64,000 nucleotides of DNA from Nitrosomonadales bacterium (GCA_016235045.1 JACRME010000022.1:43481-107480); one strand, 5' to 3'; shown: positions 27,730 through 38,079, counted from the stretch's first letter. The notes: a model not told the origin generated them from the sequence alone. Translations and numbers: made by a program.

Positions 27730-29121
27730 ATGAAACAACTGCGCGGACAAACAGTGCTGGTGCTCGGTCTCGGAGAGACCGGGTTGTCGCTTGCGCGCTA
27801 TCTGAGCGCGCAAGGGGCGCGACTGCTTGTTGCCGACAGCCGTCTGGAGCCGCCGGGCATCCTGGCCCTGCGCAAGGAATTGCCGCAGGCGGAAGTGCAC
27901 TGCGGTCCGTTCGGCGACGAATTGCTGCAGGATGTCGACCGCATCGCGATCAGCCCCGGTATCCCGCTGGCGGAGCCGTTGGTACGGCGCGCCATCGCGC
28001 GCGGCATCCCGGTCGAAGGGGATATCGAATTGCTGGCGCAGCAACTTGCCACCAATGATTTCCGGCGCAACACCAAGGTTATCGCCATCACCGGCGCGAA
28101 CGGCAAGACCACGGTCACCAGCATGGTTGGCGCAATGTGCGCGGCGGCGGGGCTGGATGCACAGGTGGCGGGCAATATTTCGCCGGCGGTGCTGGACGCG
28201 TTGCGCGGGCGCAAGCAACAGCCGCAGGTGTGGGTGCTGGAACTTTCCAGCTTCCAGCTCGAAACGACCTACTCGCTGGATGCCGATGCGGCTGCCGTGC
28301 TCAACATCACCGAAGATCATCTCGATCGCTACGCGGGCAGCATGGATGCCTACGCCGCGGCCAAGGCGCGCATTTTCCGTGGTCACGGGGTGCAGATATT
28401 GAATCGCGACGATGCGCGCAGCGCGATGATGAGGATTGCCGGGCGCAAACAGCTAAGCTTTGGTTTGAACGTGCCCGGCACGGAAAACGACTGGGGTGTG
28501 TCCCGCGACGAGACGGTGACCTGGCTGATGCAGGGAAGACAGAAAATCCTGCGCGCCGACGAGTTGCAGGTCAGCGGTATGCATAACGTGGCCAATGCGT
28601 TGGCCGCACTGGCGTTATGCCGTTCTCTCGGCATGCCGCTGCAGCCGCTGGTGCGCGCCCTTCGCGCATTCAAGGGGCTGCCGCACCGCGTGGAAAAAGT
28701 CTTGGAAGTGAACGGCATCACCTACTACGACGATTCCAAGGGCACCAACGTCGGCGCGACCGAAGCGGCGCTGAAGGGATTGGGCAAGCCGGCCGTTGTC
28801 ATCCTCGGCGGCGACGGCAAGGGCCAGGATTTTTCGCCGCTGAAAGAGGCGGTGGCGCGACATGCGCGCGCGGCCGTGCTGATCGGGCGCGATGCGGCGC
28901 TGATCGGGAAAGCGCTGCAGGGCTGCGGCAAGCCGGTGTTCAAGGCGCACGACATGGATGAGGCGGTGAAAATCGCCACCGCCAACGCGCAGGCAGGCGA
29001 TGCGGTGCTGATGTCGCCCGCCTGCGCCAGCTTCGATATGTACAGGAGTTATCTGCACCGCGCGGAAGTGTTCATTGCGGCGGTGAAGAAAACGGAGGCG
29101 GCATGTTCAGCGCGACACTGA
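27730..29121 (+). CDS. murD: UDP-MurNAc-L-alanine:D-glutamate ligase
   Basis: Mur ligase that adds D-glutamate as second stem residue in the cytosol. The 463 residues start with a Rossmann-like uridine-binding domain ([17 protein letters not shown]), have the P-loop [13 protein letters not shown] near 118-130, [11 protein letters not shown] near 174 and the C-terminal [23 protein letters not shown] near 315. Length is typical. A TAAGGA sits just before the ATG, three bases after the mraY stop. The end overlaps ftsW by 19 bases. Confidence 0.97.
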   Translation: MKQLRGQTVLVLGLGETGLSLARYLSAQGARLLVADSRLEPPGILALRKELPQAEVHCGPFGDELLQDVDRIAISPGIPLAEPLVRRAIARGIPVEGDIELLAQQLATNDFRRNTKVIAITGANGKTTVTSMVGAMCAAAGLDAQVAGNISPAVLDALRGRKQQPQVWVLELSSFQLETTYSLDADAAAVLNITEDHLDRYAGSMDAYAAAKARIFRGHGVQILNRDDARSAMMRIAGRKQLSFGLNVPGTENDWGVSRDETVTWLMQGRQKILRADELQVSGMHNVANALAALALCRSLGMPLQPLVRALRAFKGLPHRVEKVLEVNGITYYDDSKGTNVGATEAALKGLGKPAVVILGGDGKGQDFSPLKEAVARHARAAVLIGRDAALIGKALQGCGKPVFKAHDMDEAVKIATANAQAGDAVLMSPACASFDMYRSYLHRAEVFIAAVKKTEAACSARH

Positions 29122-30266
29122 ATACCCAGCGCCGAACCGTGGCGGAATACGACTCCGTGCTGACCTGGATCGTCACCGCGCTGCTGGCCATCGGGCTGGT
29201 CATGGTTTACTCCGCATCGATCGCGACGGCCGAGGCGGGCCGGGCCACCAACTACCAGCCGACCTACTACCTGCTGCGTCACGGCATGTTCATCCTGGTC
29301 GGGCTGGCGGGCGCGGCGGTCGCGTTCCAGGTTCCAACGCAGATGTGGCAGAAATATGCGCCCTGGCTGTTCCTTGCCGGTGTGGTGCTGCTGGTGCTGG
29401 TGCTGATCCCTGGCATCGGGCGCGCGGTCAACGGCAGCCGCCGCTGGATATCGTTGTTCGTGGTCAACCTGCAACCCTCCGAACTGATGAAATTGTTCGC
29501 AGTGCTGTACGCGGCCGACTACGCAGTGCGCAAGGGCGCGGTGAAGGATCACCTGCTCAAGCCCTTCCTGCCGATGTTCGGCGTGATGGCGCTGGTCGGC
29601 GCGCTGCTGCTGCTGGAGCCGGACATGGGCGCGTTCGTGGTGATTTGCGCCATCGCGATGGGCACGCTGTGGCTGGGCGGCTTCAACCTCAAGATCTTCG
29701 GCGGGCTGCTGCTGCTGCTGCCGCTGGCGTTTGCCGCGCTGATCTTCTCGTCCGAATACCGCATGCAGCGCGTCATCGGCTTCATGGACCCGTGGTCCGA
29801 TCCCTACGGCAAAGGCTATCAACTCAGCCACGCGCTGATCGCGTTCGGCCGCGGCGAGTGGCTGGGCGTCGGCCTCGGCGGCAGCGTGGAAAAACTGTTC
29901 TACCTGCCGGAAGCGCACACCGACTTCCTGCTCGCCGTGACTGCCGAGGAACTGGGCCTGTTCGGCGTGAGCGCAGTCATCCTGTTGTTCGGCTGGCTCA
30001 TCGTGCGCGCGTTCGCCATCGGACGCCAGGCCGCCATGTCGGAGCGACTGTTCGCGGCGCTGGTCGCGCAAGGCATCGCGGTCTGGCTCGGCGTGCAGGC
30101 GATGATCAACATCGGCGTGAACATGGGCGTGCTGCCGACCAAGGGGTTGACCCTGCCGTTCCTGAGTTTCGGCGGCAGCGGCGTGGCGGTGAACCTGATG
30201 GCGATCGCGGTGCTGCTGCGCATCGACTACGAGAACAGAAGAGTCGCGCGGGGGTTGCCGATATGA
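29103..30266 (+). CDS. ftsW: Septal peptidoglycan glycosyltransferase FtsW
   Basis: SEDS-family polymerase that makes septal glycan strands from lipid II together with FtsI. The 387 residues form about ten transmembrane helices. Diagnostic segments are [22 protein letters not shown] (about 110-131), [12 protein letters not shown] with the catalytic aspartate near 176, [23 protein letters not shown] near 240 and [19 protein letters not shown] near 340. The ATG at 29103 lies within murD. The intergenic gap to murG holds an inverted repeat. Confidence 0.97.
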   Translation: MFSATLNTQRRTVAEYDSVLTWIVTALLAIGLVMVYSASIATAEAGRATNYQPTYYLLRHGMFILVGLAGAAVAFQVPTQMWQKYAPWLFLAGVVLLVLVLIPGIGRAVNGSRRWISLFVVNLQPSELMKLFAVLYAADYAVRKGAVKDHLLKPFLPMFGVMALVGALLLLEPDMGAFVVICAIAMGTLWLGGFNLKIFGGLLLLLPLAFAALIFSSEYRMQRVIGFMDPWSDPYGKGYQLSHALIAFGRGEWLGVGLGGSVEKLFYLPEAHTDFLLAVTAEELGLFGVSAVILLFGWLIVRAFAIGRQAAMSERLFAALVAQGIAVWLGVQAMINIGVNMGVLPTKGLTLPFLSFGGSGVAVNLMAIAVLLRIDYENRRVARGLPI

Positions 30267-30280
30267 GCTTTATAAACTTA

Positions 30281-30356
30281 TTAGCCACAGAGAACACAGA
30301 GGTCACAGAGAGAGTGTGCAGGCTTTCTCTGTGTGCTCTGTGTTCTCTGTGGCCAA
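30281..30356. repeat. Inverted repeat of CACAGAG type between ftsW and murG (family B copy 1)
   Basis: Left arm starts TTAGCCACAGAGAACACAGA (30281-30300) and right arm ends TCTGTGTTCTCTGTGGCCAA (30337-30356), nearly complementary, each made of repeated CACAGAG-like units. It leaves murG without a close ftsW overlap, unlike most junctions in the cluster. Confidence 0.8.
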
Positions 30357-30375
30357 TTGGGTTTGGGGTGACGTT

Positions 30376-31437
30376 ATGAGCCGCACCATCCTCATCATGG
30401 CAGGTGGAACGGGTGGACACATATATCCGGGTTTGGCCGTGGCCGACGCGTTGCGCGCGCAGGGCTGGAACATCGTGTGGCTGGGGGCGCCCGACAGCAT
30501 GGAAGCGGAGCTGGTGCCCCAACACGGCTATCCGGTGGCATGGGTGAATTTTTCCGGCGTGCGCGGCAAGGGGCCGGTGCGCATGCTGTTGCTGCCGCTC
30601 ATGCTGTTGCGCGCGTTTGTGCAATCCATCGCCGTGCTGCTGCGTCATCGTCCCGATGTGGTGCTGGGCATGGGCGGTTACATCACCTTCCCCGGCGGGA
30701 TGATGGCCGCCCTGCTCAACCGCCCGCTGGTGATCCACGAGCAGAACTCCATCGCCGGCATGAGCAACAAGGTGCTGGCGCAGGTGGCGGACAAGGTATT
30801 GAGCGGCTTTCCCGGCGTACTGAAGGGCGCGCTGTGGTGTGGCAACCCGGTGCGTGCCGACATCGCTGCACTGGCTGCTCCGCAGGAGCGCTTCACCGGT
30901 CGCGCTGGTCGTCTGAACGTGCTGGTGGTTGGCGGCAGCCTGGGCGCACAGGCGCTGAACGAAGCGTTGCCGAAAGCGCTGGCGATGATGAATGAAACCG
31001 AGCGTCCGCAAGTGTTGCACCAGACCGGCAAGAAACATTTCGAGACGGTGCAAAAGTTGTATGCGCAGGCTGGCGTGAAAGCCGACATCCGCGCCTTCCT
31101 CGACGACATGGCGAACCGGTATGCAAAAGCCGACGTGGTGATCTGCCGCGCGGGGGCGCTGACCATCGCCGAGCTGGCGGCGGCGGGCGCGGCGAGCGTG
31201 CTGATCCCGTTCCCGTTCGCGGTGGACGACCACCAGACGCATAACGCGCGCTTCCTGAGCGAGCACGGTGCGGCGCTGCTGCTGCCGCAGAAGGAATTGA
31301 ATGCGGAAAAACTGGCGCAACTGCTGCGCGAGCTGAGCCGCGACAAACTACTGGCGATGGCGCAGGTCGCGCGCAGCCTGGCAAAACCGGATGCGACACA
31401 ACAGGTGGCGCAAGCGTGCGTCGCACTAGCGGGATAG
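30376..31437 (+). CDS. murG: UDP-GlcNAc:undecaprenyl-PP-MurNAc-pentapeptide GlcNAc transferase
   Basis: Peripheral inner-membrane GT28 glycosyltransferase converting lipid I to lipid II. The 353 residues show the glycine-rich loop [16 protein letters not shown] (8-23), [11 protein letters not shown] near 98, [13 protein letters not shown] near 124, [13 protein letters not shown] near 187, and [14 protein letters not shown] near 262. ATG at 30376 gives the family N-terminus; an upstream in-frame extension is translated repeat DNA. murC follows at eight bases. Confidence 0.97.
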   Translation: MSRTILIMAGGTGGHIYPGLAVADALRAQGWNIVWLGAPDSMEAELVPQHGYPVAWVNFSGVRGKGPVRMLLLPLMLLRAFVQSIAVLLRHRPDVVLGMGGYITFPGGMMAALLNRPLVIHEQNSIAGMSNKVLAQVADKVLSGFPGVLKGALWCGNPVRADIAALAAPQERFTGRAGRLNVLVVGGSLGAQALNEALPKALAMMNETERPQVLHQTGKKHFETVQKLYAQAGVKADIRAFLDDMANRYAKADVVICRAGALTIAELAAAGAASVLIPFPFAVDDHQTHNARFLSEHGAALLLPQKELNAEKLAQLLRELSRDKLLAMAQVARSLAKPDATQQVAQACVALAG

Positions 31438-31444
31438 GAAAAAT

Positions 31445-32863
31445 ATGAAACACAAGATCAAACACATCCACTTCGTCGGCATCGGCGGTTCCGGAATGAA
31501 CGGCATCGCGGAAGTGCTGCTCAACCTCGGTTTCAAGGTGAGCGGTTCCGATCTGGCCGACAGTACGGTCACCCAGCGTCTGCAATCGCTGGGCGCGACG
31601 GTGTACCAGGGGCACAGCGAAAGGAATCTGCGCGATGCCGATGCGGTGGTGACTTCCACCGCGGTGAAGGCGGACAACCCGGAAGTGGTGGCGGCGCGCG
31701 AGCAGCGCATCCCCATCGTGCCGCGCGCGGTGATGCTGGCCGAACTGATGCGCCTGCGCCAGGGCATCGCCATTGCGGGCACCCACGGCAAGACCACCAC
31801 CACCTCGCTGGTGACCAGCGTGCTGACCAAGGGCGGCTACGACCCGACTTTCGTCATTGGCGGTCGACTCAACAGCAGCGGCGCGAATGCGCGGCTGGGC
31901 ACCGGCGAGTTCATCGTGGCCGAGGCGGACGAGTCCGATGCGTCGTTCCTGTTTCTCACGCCGATCCTGGCGGTGGTCACCAATATCGACGCCGACCACA
32001 TGGAGACCTACGGCCACGACTTCAACAAGCTGAAGCAGGCCTTCGTCGAGTTCGTCGAGCGCCTGCCGTTCTACGGCCGCGCCATGATGTGTTCGGACGA
32101 CGAGAACGTGCGCGACATCCTGCCGCGCATCAGCAAGCCGGTCACGACCTACGGTCTGGGCGAGGATGCGCAGATCCGCGCCGTGAACGTGCGCCACGAG
32201 GGCGGCAAGATGCGCTTCACCGCGCAATGCCGCCACGACGAGAAATGCCTGTTCGAGGGCAAGCCGCTCGACCTCGACATCACGCTCAATCTGGCGGGCA
32301 CGCACAACGTGCTCAATGCGCTGGCTGCGATTTCTGTGGGTCTGGAGGTAGGCGTCGCGCCGTCAGCCATCGTCGCGGCGCTGGCCGAGTTCGAGGGCGT
32401 GGGCCGGCGCATGCAGCGCTACGGCGAGATTCCGCTGGCATCCGGCGGAACGTTCACGCTGATCGACGATTATGGCCACCACCCGGTGGAAATGAAGGCG
32501 ACGCTGGCGGCGGTGCGCGGCGCCTTCCCGGGCAAGCGTTTGTTGCTGGCGTTCCAGCCGCACCGCTATACGCGCACGCGCGACCTGTTCGAGGATTTCG
32601 TCAAGGTGCTGGGCACGGTGGATGCGCTGGCGCTGGCGGAAGTGTACGCGGCGGGCGAAACGCCGATCGTGGCGGCGGACGGGCGCGGCCTGATGCATGC
32701 GCTGCGTGTGGCGGGACAGAGCGAGGCGGTATTCGTGGAAAACATCGCCGACATGCCGCAGACCGTCATGCAGATGGCGCGCGACGGCGATGTGGTGCTG
32801 ACCATGGGCGCGGGTTCCATCGGCGGCGTTCCGAATCTGGTAAAGCAGTTGGCGCAAAAATGA
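31445..32863 (+). CDS. murC: UDP-MurNAc:L-alanine ligase
   Basis: First Mur ligase, adding L-alanine to UDP-MurNAc. The 472 residues contain the N-terminal [20 protein letters not shown], the P-loop [13 protein letters not shown] near 112-124, [10 protein letters not shown] near 159 and [10 protein letters not shown] near 340-349, followed by [10 protein letters not shown]. Length typical. Its TGA overlaps the murB ATG as ATGA. Confidence 0.97.
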   Translation: MKHKIKHIHFVGIGGSGMNGIAEVLLNLGFKVSGSDLADSTVTQRLQSLGATVYQGHSERNLRDADAVVTSTAVKADNPEVVAAREQRIPIVPRAVMLAELMRLRQGIAIAGTHGKTTTTSLVTSVLTKGGYDPTFVIGGRLNSSGANARLGTGEFIVAEADESDASFLFLTPILAVVTNIDADHMETYGHDFNKLKQAFVEFVERLPFYGRAMMCSDDENVRDILPRISKPVTTYGLGEDAQIRAVNVRHEGGKMRFTAQCRHDEKCLFEGKPLDLDITLNLAGTHNVLNALAAISVGLEVGVAPSAIVAALAEFEGVGRRMQRYGEIPLASGGTFTLIDDYGHHPVEMKATLAAVRGAFPGKRLLLAFQPHRYTRTRDLFEDFVKVLGTVDALALAEVYAAGETPIVAADGRGLMHALRVAGQSEAVFVENIADMPQTVMQMARDGDVVLTMGAGSIGGVPNLVKQLAQK

Positions 32864-33849
32864 ACATGAGCGAACCGACACAGTTCAATGCCGAGGGGTT
32901 GCGTGGGGAGATGCTCCGCGACGAGCCCATGGCGCAGCACGTGAGCTGGCGTGCGGGCGGCGTCGCGCAACGCATGTACCGTCCGGCCGATCTCGCCGAC
33001 TTGCAGCAGTTTTTGCGGCGGACGCCGGCGGAAGAACCGCTGCTTGCGGTGGGCCTCGGTAGCAATCTGCTGGTGCGCGACGGCGGTTTCCGCGGCACGG
33101 TGGTGCAGATGGTGGGCGCGCTGGCCGAACTGCGCATGGATGGCGAATTGATCTATGCGCAGGCCGGTGTGCCGGGCGCGAAGCTGGCGCGCTTCGCCGC
33201 GAGCAACAACCTGTGCGGTGCGGAATTCTTCGTCGGCATCCCCGGCACGCTGGGCGGCATGCTGGCGATGAACGCGGGTTGCTACGGCAGCGAGACCTGG
33301 CAGAAGGTGGTGCGCGTGCAGGTGCTGACGCGCGGCGGCGAACTGCTGGAAAGGACGCCGCAGGAATACGAGATCGGCTATCGCCATGTGAGAAGGATTT
33401 CGGATTTGGGATTTGGGATTTGTGGAGAGGCGCCGCAAACGGACTTTGCCAAATCCGAAATCCTAAATCCCAAATCCTCCGAAGAATTCTTCGTCGGCGC
33501 GTGGCTGAAACTGGAAACGGGCGATGTGGAGAAGGCGCGTCAGGATATCAAGGCGTTGATGGAAAAGCGCAGCGCCAGCCAGCCTTTGCAGTTGCCGAAC
33601 GCGGGTTCGGTGTTCCGCAATCCGGAAGGCGGTCATGCGGCGAAGTTGATCGAGGGTTGCGGGCTGAAAGGCAAGCGCATCGGCGGCGCCGAAGTATCGC
33701 AGAAGCATGCCAACTTCATCGTCAACGCGGGCGGTGCGACGGCGGCGGATATTGAAAATTTGATTGAAGAAGTGCGGACGACGGTGTTGCAGCAGACGGG
33801 TGTCGAATTGCATCCCGAGGTGCGCATCGTGGGGGAAAAAACAATTTAG
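32860..33849 (+). CDS. murB: UDP-N-acetylenolpyruvoylglucosamine reductase
   Basis: FAD enzyme reducing UDP-GlcNAc-enolpyruvate to UDP-MurNAc. The 329 residues include the FAD domain ([19 protein letters not shown] near 63), [18 protein letters not shown] near 127, YRHV with the catalytic-site arginine near 175, NAGSVFRNP near 245 and [15 protein letters not shown] near 280. Residues 180-207 (about [12 protein letters not shown] through ILNPKSS) are encoded by an 84-base inverted heptad repeat inserted in frame between YRHV and [11 protein letters not shown]. The TAG stop lies in another inverted repeat. Catalytic residues are kept, so it is probably functional. ATG at 32860 couples it to murC; 32866 is an alternative. 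Confidence 0.94.
   Translation: MNMSEPTQFNAEGLRGEMLRDEPMAQHVSWRAGGVAQRMYRPADLADLQQFLRRTPAEEPLLAVGLGSNLLVRDGGFRGTVVQMVGALAELRMDGELIYAQAGVPGAKLARFAASNNLCGAEFFVGIPGTLGGMLAMNAGCYGSETWQKVVRVQVLTRGGELLERTPQEYEIGYRHVRRISDLGFGICGEAPQTDFAKSEILNPKSSEEFFVGAWLKLETGDVEKARQDIKALMEKRSASQPLQLPNAGSVFRNPEGGHAAKLIEGCGLKGKRIGGAEVSQKHANFIVNAGGATAADIENLIEEVRTTVLQQTGVELHPEVRIVGEKTI
33395..33478. repeat. Inverted heptad repeat inserted in frame in murB
   Basis: Left arm 33395-33422 is four units of the GGGATTT type (GGATTT, CGGATTT, GGGATTT, GGGATTTG); right arm 33450-33478 is the complement with units in a different order. Total length is 84 bases, exactly 28 codons, leaving the murB frame open. Confidence 0.85.
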
Positions 33850-33913
33850 CCACAGAGCACACAGAGAAATCCTGCGCACGCTTTCTCTGTGCTCTCTGTG
33901 TCCTCTGTGGCAA
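33846..33913. repeat. Inverted repeat of CACAGAG type between murB and ddlB (family B copy 2)
   Basis: Left arm begins TTAGCCACAGAGCACACAGA (33846-33865); right arm ends with CTGTGTCCTCTGTGGCAA (33896-33913). The TTAG at its left edge provides the murB stop codon. Same family as 30281-30356. Confidence 0.8.
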
Positions 33914-33928
33914 GGGTTGAGGTGTTGA

Positions 33929-34852
33929 ATGGAAAACATGAAAAAATTTGGCAAAGTGGCGGTGTTGTTCGGCGGGCGTTCGGCGGAGCGCGAGGTGTCG
34001 CTGAAGAGCGGCAGTGCGGTGCTGGCCGCGTTGCAGCGCAGCGGTGTGGATGCGCACGCTTTCGATCCGGCGCAGCGCGACCTGTCCGAGCTCAGGAAAG
34101 AGAAATTCGAGCGCGTGTTCATCGCCCTGCACGGTCGCTTCGGCGAGGACGGCACGGTGCAGGGCGCGCTGGAACTGATGGGCATCCCCTATACCGGCAG
34201 CGGCGTGATGGCATCGGCGATTGCCATGGACAAGTGGCGCACCAAGCTGGTATGGCAGGCGGCGGGATTGCCCATCCCCGAGTACGAGGCGCTTACGGCG
34301 CCGACCGACTGGAACGCGGTGGCAGACCATCTCGACCTGCCGCTGTTCATCAAGCCGGCCAGCGAGGGCAGCAGCGTGGGCGTGACCAAGGTGAAGACGG
34401 TGGAAGAACTGCCTGCGGCCTATGCCGAAGCGGCCAAACACGACAAGGTGGTGATCGCCGAGAGTTTCATGAGCGGCGGCGAATACACGGTGGCAATCCT
34501 GAACGGGCGCGCCTTGCCGGCGATCAAGATCGAACCCGCCAATGAATTTTACGACTACGACTCGAAGTACTTGCGCGACGACACGCGTTATCTGTGTCCT
34601 TGCGGGCTGAGCGCGGAGCGGGAAGGCGAAATGCAGCATCTGGCGCAACTGGCTTTCGCGCTCATCGGCGGACAGGGCTGGGGACGGGTGGATTTCTTGC
34701 GCGGCGACGACGACAAGTTTTACCTGCTGGAGGTCAACACCTCGCCCGGCATGACCGATCACAGCCTGGTGCCGATGGCGGCGCGCCAGGCCGGCATCAG
34801 CTTCGAACAACTGGTGGTGCAGATACTGGAGGGGGCCGGAATTGGAAAATAG
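33929..34852 (+). CDS. ddlB: D-alanine--D-alanine ligase
   Basis: ATP-grasp enzyme forming the D-Ala-D-Ala dipeptide used by MurF. The 307 residues have [17 protein letters not shown] near 11-27, [15 protein letters not shown] near 68-82, the ATP-grasp segment [15 protein letters not shown] near 141-155 and the metal site [26 protein letters not shown] near 250-276. Length is typical of DdlB. ATG at 33929 is taken; 33938 would shorten it by three residues. Confidence 0.97.
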   Translation: MENMKKFGKVAVLFGGRSAEREVSLKSGSAVLAALQRSGVDAHAFDPAQRDLSELRKEKFERVFIALHGRFGEDGTVQGALELMGIPYTGSGVMASAIAMDKWRTKLVWQAAGLPIPEYEALTAPTDWNAVADHLDLPLFIKPASEGSSVGVTKVKTVEELPAAYAEAAKHDKVVIAESFMSGGEYTVAILNGRALPAIKIEPANEFYDYDSKYLRDDTRYLCPCGLSAEREGEMQHLAQLAFALIGGQGWGRVDFLRGDDDKFYLLEVNTSPGMTDHSLVPMAARQAGISFEQLVVQILEGAGIGK

Positions 34853-34868
34853 ATTTATCACGATTGCT

Positions 34869-34905
34869 CCCTCGCCCGCTTGCGGGAGAGGGTTGGGGAG
34901 AGGGT
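34869..34905. repeat. Palindromic repeat upstream of ftsQ (family E)
   Basis: CCCTCGCCCGC-TT-GCGGGAGAGGG (34869-34892) with one mismatch, followed by TTGGGGAGAGGGT. The trailing GGGGAG lies six bases before the ftsQ GTG and acts as its ribosome binding site. Confidence 0.7.
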
Positions 34906-34906
34906 A

Positions 34907-35611
34907 GTGTGGGATAACGCACCGTTGCTGCGCAGTATTGCCAACGCGCTGTTCGGCCTCAGCCTGGTGCTGGTGCTGTATGGCGCGGTGCGCTACGTGC
35001 TGCAGCTACCGGTGTTTCCGCTGCGGGCCGTGGAACTGACCGCGGCGCCGCAACGCGTTTCGACCGAACTGCTGGCGAAAGTGGTACGCGAGAAAGTGAG
35101 CGGCAATTTCTTTACCGTCGATCTGGAGCAGACGCGGCAGGCGTTCGAGCAACTGCCCTGGGTGCGCAAGGTAAGCGTGCGGCGCAAGTTTCCGTGGAGC
35201 CTGGAAGTGGATGTGGAAGAGCAGGTCGTGCTGGCGCGCTGGAACGAGGCGGAACTGGTGAACACGCATGGCGAGGTTTTTGCCGGGAAAGTGGAGCAGG
35301 TGCTGCCGGCCTTCACCGGACAGCCGGATACTTCGCAGCAGGTGACGCAGATGTACGGCGAGTTGAGCGCGGCGCTGCAGCCGATCCGGCAGCAGATCGT
35401 GCAGATCAGCCTGTCGCCGCGCTTTGCCTGGCAGGTGAAACTGGATAGCGGCCTGGTGCTGGAACTGGGACGAGAGGAGATGCAGGCGCGCATGGCGCGT
35501 TTTGTCACGGTGTATCCGTACAGTCTGGCGGCGATGGCGCGACGCGCGAGACGCGTGGATTTGCGTTATCGCGGCGGTTTCGCGGCATATTTGCCGGGCG
35601 GCGAAGTTTGA
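34907..35611 (+). CDS. ftsQ: Cell division protein FtsQ
   Basis: Bitopic inner-membrane protein linking the early Z ring to FtsB-FtsL. The 234 residues have a short cytoplasmic head (WDNAPLLRSIAN), a transmembrane helix near 13-34, a POTRA domain beginning FPLRAVELT and including LPWVRKVSVRRKFPWSLEVDVEEQ near 80-103, and the C-terminal FtsQ beta domain ending VDLRYRGGFAAYLP. GTG at 34907 fits the betaproteobacterial start and has GGAG six bases before it; an upstream ATG frame at 34880 reads only repeat DNA. Confidence 0.94.
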   Translation: MWDNAPLLRSIANALFGLSLVLVLYGAVRYVLQLPVFPLRAVELTAAPQRVSTELLAKVVREKVSGNFFTVDLEQTRQAFEQLPWVRKVSVRRKFPWSLEVDVEEQVVLARWNEAELVNTHGEVFAGKVEQVLPAFTGQPDTSQQVTQMYGELSAALQPIRQQIVQISLSPRFAWQVKLDSGLVLELGREEMQARMARFVTVYPYSLAAMARRARRVDLRYRGGFAAYLPGGEV

Positions 35612-35633
35612 AGTTGCAGCAAGGGGAATAACG

Positions 35634-36869
35634 ATGAGCAAGAACAGGGAAAGCAAGAATTTGATCGTGGGGCTGGACATCGGCACGTCGAAGATCGCGT
35701 GCATTGTCGCCGAGATCAGGCCGGAGGGCACGCTGGAGGTGATCGGCGCGGGCATGCACCAGTCGTCGGGCATGAAGAAGGGCATGGTGGTGAACATCGA
35801 CGCCACCGTCGGCGCCATCCAGCGCGCGCTGGAAGAGGCCGAGTTGATGGCGGACTGCAAGATACGCGAGGTGTATACCGGCATCGCGGGGGGCCACATC
35901 AAGAGCTCCAATGCCAACGGCATGATCAAGATCAAGGACAAGGAAGTGGCGCACACCGACATTATCCGCGCGGTCGAAACGGCCAGTTCGATCAGCCTGC
36001 CGGGCGACCAGCAGATCCTGCACATCCTGGAGCAGGAGTTCAGCATCGACGGCCAGGAAGGCATCAAGAAGCCGCTGGGTATGAGCGGCATGCGTCTGGA
36101 AGTGGAAATCCACATCGTCACCGGCGCGGTATCGGCGGTGCAGAATATTTTGAAGTGCATCCACCGCTGCGGCCTGGAAGTGAACGAGATGATTTTGCAG
36201 CCGCTGGCGTCGAGCAAGGCGGTGCTGGCCGATGACGAAAAGGAACTGGGCGTGTGCCTGGTGGACATCGGCGGCGGCACCACCGATGTGGCGGTGTTCA
36301 CCAACGGCGCGATCCGCCACACCGCGGTGATCCCGATTGCGGGCGACCAGATCACCAACGACATCGCCATGGCCTTGCGCACGCCGACCAAGGATGCCGA
36401 GGACATCAAGATCAAATACGGCTGCGCCTTGCGCCAGTTGGCCAACGATGCGCCCATTGAAGTGCCCGGCGTGGGCGAGCGCAGCGCGCGCATGCTGTCG
36501 CGGCAGACGCTGGCGGAAGTGATCGAGCCGCGCGTGGAAGAACTGTATTCGCTGGTGCAGCAGGAACTGCGCCGCAGCGGTTTCGAGGACCTGCTCTCGT
36601 CCGGCGTCGTGCTCACCGGCGGCAGCAGCGCCATGCAGGGCATGGTCGAACTGGGCGAGGAAATATTCCACATGCCGGTGCGCATGGGCGTGCCGCGCAA
36701 TATCGGGGGATTGTCGGATGTGGTGAAAACGCCGCGCTATGCCACTGGCGTGGGGCTGTTGCTGTACGGGCTGGATCAGCATAAGCGCAATGAAGTGGCG
36801 CGCGTGAGTTCGGGGTCGTTCGGCGATGTGCTGGAAAACATGAAGTCCTGGTTTCAGCGCAATTTTTAA
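35634..36869 (+). CDS. ftsA: Cell division protein FtsA
   Basis: Actin-like ATPase that tethers FtsZ filaments to the membrane. The 411 residues contain the phosphate 1 motif VGLDIGTSKIACIVAEI (11-27), the SHS2 (1C) domain near 85-165, phosphate 2 LVDIGGGTTDVAVF near 208-221, adenosine motif GVVLTGGSSAMQGM near 323-336 and the C-terminal amphipathic helix NMKSWFQRNF. AAGGGG lies eight bases before the ATG; the longer frame from 35502 is rejected. Confidence 0.97.
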   Translation: MSKNRESKNLIVGLDIGTSKIACIVAEIRPEGTLEVIGAGMHQSSGMKKGMVVNIDATVGAIQRALEEAELMADCKIREVYTGIAGGHIKSSNANGMIKIKDKEVAHTDIIRAVETASSISLPGDQQILHILEQEFSIDGQEGIKKPLGMSGMRLEVEIHIVTGAVSAVQNILKCIHRCGLEVNEMILQPLASSKAVLADDEKELGVCLVDIGGGTTDVAVFTNGAIRHTAVIPIAGDQITNDIAMALRTPTKDAEDIKIKYGCALRQLANDAPIEVPGVGERSARMLSRQTLAEVIEPRVEELYSLVQQELRRSGFEDLLSSGVVLTGGSSAMQGMVELGEEIFHMPVRMGVPRNIGGLSDVVKTPRYATGVGLLLYGLDQHKRNEVARVSSGSFGDVLENMKSWFQRNF

Positions 36870-36912
36870 TTCGGGTTCAGGGTCGGTCGCATTTTAGAAA
36901 AGGAGAATAGCT

Positions 36913-38067
36913 ATGTTTGAACTGATGGATGCACAGCCGCAAGGCGCGGTGATCAAGGTGGTGGGCGTGGGTGGTTGCGGCAGTAATGCCGTCGACCACA
37001 TGATCGATCAGGGGGTGCAGGGCGTCGAGTTCATCACCATCAATACCGATGCGCAGGCGCTGCGCCGCAGCAAGGCCCGCGTGCAGTTGCAGATCGGCGC
37101 AAACCTGACCAAAGGCCTGGGGGCGGGCGCCAAGCCGGAGATCGGCCAGGCCGCAGCGATGGAAGACCGCGAGCGCATCGCCGAGATCATCAGCGGGGCG
37201 AACATGGTGTTCATCACCGCCGGTATGGGCGGCGGTACGGGTACGGGTGCAGCTCCCATCGTGGCGCAGGTAGCCAAGGAATTGGGCATCCTTACCGTGG
37301 CGGTGGTGACCAAGCCTTTCATTTTCGAAGGCAAGCGCATGACGCTGGCGCAAAGCGGTATTGAGGAACTGTCGACCTATGTCGATTCGCTCATCATTGT
37401 GCCGAACGCGAAGCTGATGGAAGTGCTGGGTGGCAAGACCACGCTGCCCGAAGCCTTCAAGGCGGCGAACGGTGTGCTGCAGGGCGCGGTTGCAGGCATC
37501 GCCGAGGTCATCAATGTGCCGGGTATGGTCAATGTGGACTTCGCCGACGTGTGCACGCTGATGTCCGAGAACGGCATGGCGATGATGGGTGCGGCAACCG
37601 CTTCCGGCGAAGGCCGTGCCCAGCGCGCTGCCGAACAGGCCATCGCCAGCCCGTTGCTGGAAGACGTGGATCTGTCCGGCGCGCGCGGCGTGCTGGTCAA
37701 TATCACCTCCAGCAGCAGCCTGACCCTGGAAGAGTTGCACGAAGTGATGAACTGCTTCCAGTTCGCCGCAACGGAAGCAACCGTGATCGTCGGCTCGGTA
37801 TTCGACGAGGCGATGGGGGACGAGTTGCGCGTGACCATCGTGGCCACCGGTCTGGGCGCGCCGCTGGCGCGCAAGCAGCCGAAGCCGTCGCTGGTGTACG
37901 AGACCAAGCGCACCGGCACGCACGATGCGCCGATGGTGAATTACAACGAACTGGACATGCCGGCCGTGATCCGCACCGGACGCCATCGCGAAGCGGTGGA
38001 GGCGATGAAACAGTCCGGCGTCGATCCGCTGGATATTCCGTCGTTCCTGCGCAAGCAGGCGGACTAA
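36913..38067 (+). CDS. ftsZ: Cell division GTPase FtsZ
   Basis: Tubulin homologue forming the Z ring. The 384 residues have the GTP-binding signature GGGTGTG at 106-112, VVGVGGCGSNAV (16-27), the T7 synergy loop NVDFADVCTLM near 202-212, and the conserved C-terminal tail DIPSFLRKQ that binds FtsA and other partners. AAAAGGAGAATAGCT precedes the ATG. An inverted repeat follows the stop codon, then lpxC. Confidence 0.98.
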   Translation: MFELMDAQPQGAVIKVVGVGGCGSNAVDHMIDQGVQGVEFITINTDAQALRRSKARVQLQIGANLTKGLGAGAKPEIGQAAAMEDRERIAEIISGANMVFITAGMGGGTGTGAAPIVAQVAKELGILTVAVVTKPFIFEGKRMTLAQSGIEELSTYVDSLIIVPNAKLMEVLGGKTTLPEAFKAANGVLQGAVAGIAEVINVPGMVNVDFADVCTLMSENGMAMMGAATASGEGRAQRAAEQAIASPLLEDVDLSGARGVLVNITSSSSLTLEELHEVMNCFQFAATEATVIVGSVFDEAMGDELRVTIVATGLGAPLARKQPKPSLVYETKRTGTHDAPMVNYNELDMPAVIRTGRHREAVEAMKQSGVDPLDIPSFLRKQAD

Positions 38068-38079
38068 AGGCAGGAATTC

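Noticed and set aside
26643..28058. Open frame of 471 codons overlapping mraY and murD in another frame
   Set aside because: Glycine- and arginine-rich frame-shifted translation of two genuine genes.
30316..30375. N-terminal extension of MurG
   Set aside because: The extra 20 residues are translated from the CACAGAG repeat and do not match the family start; ATG at 30376 fits MurG.
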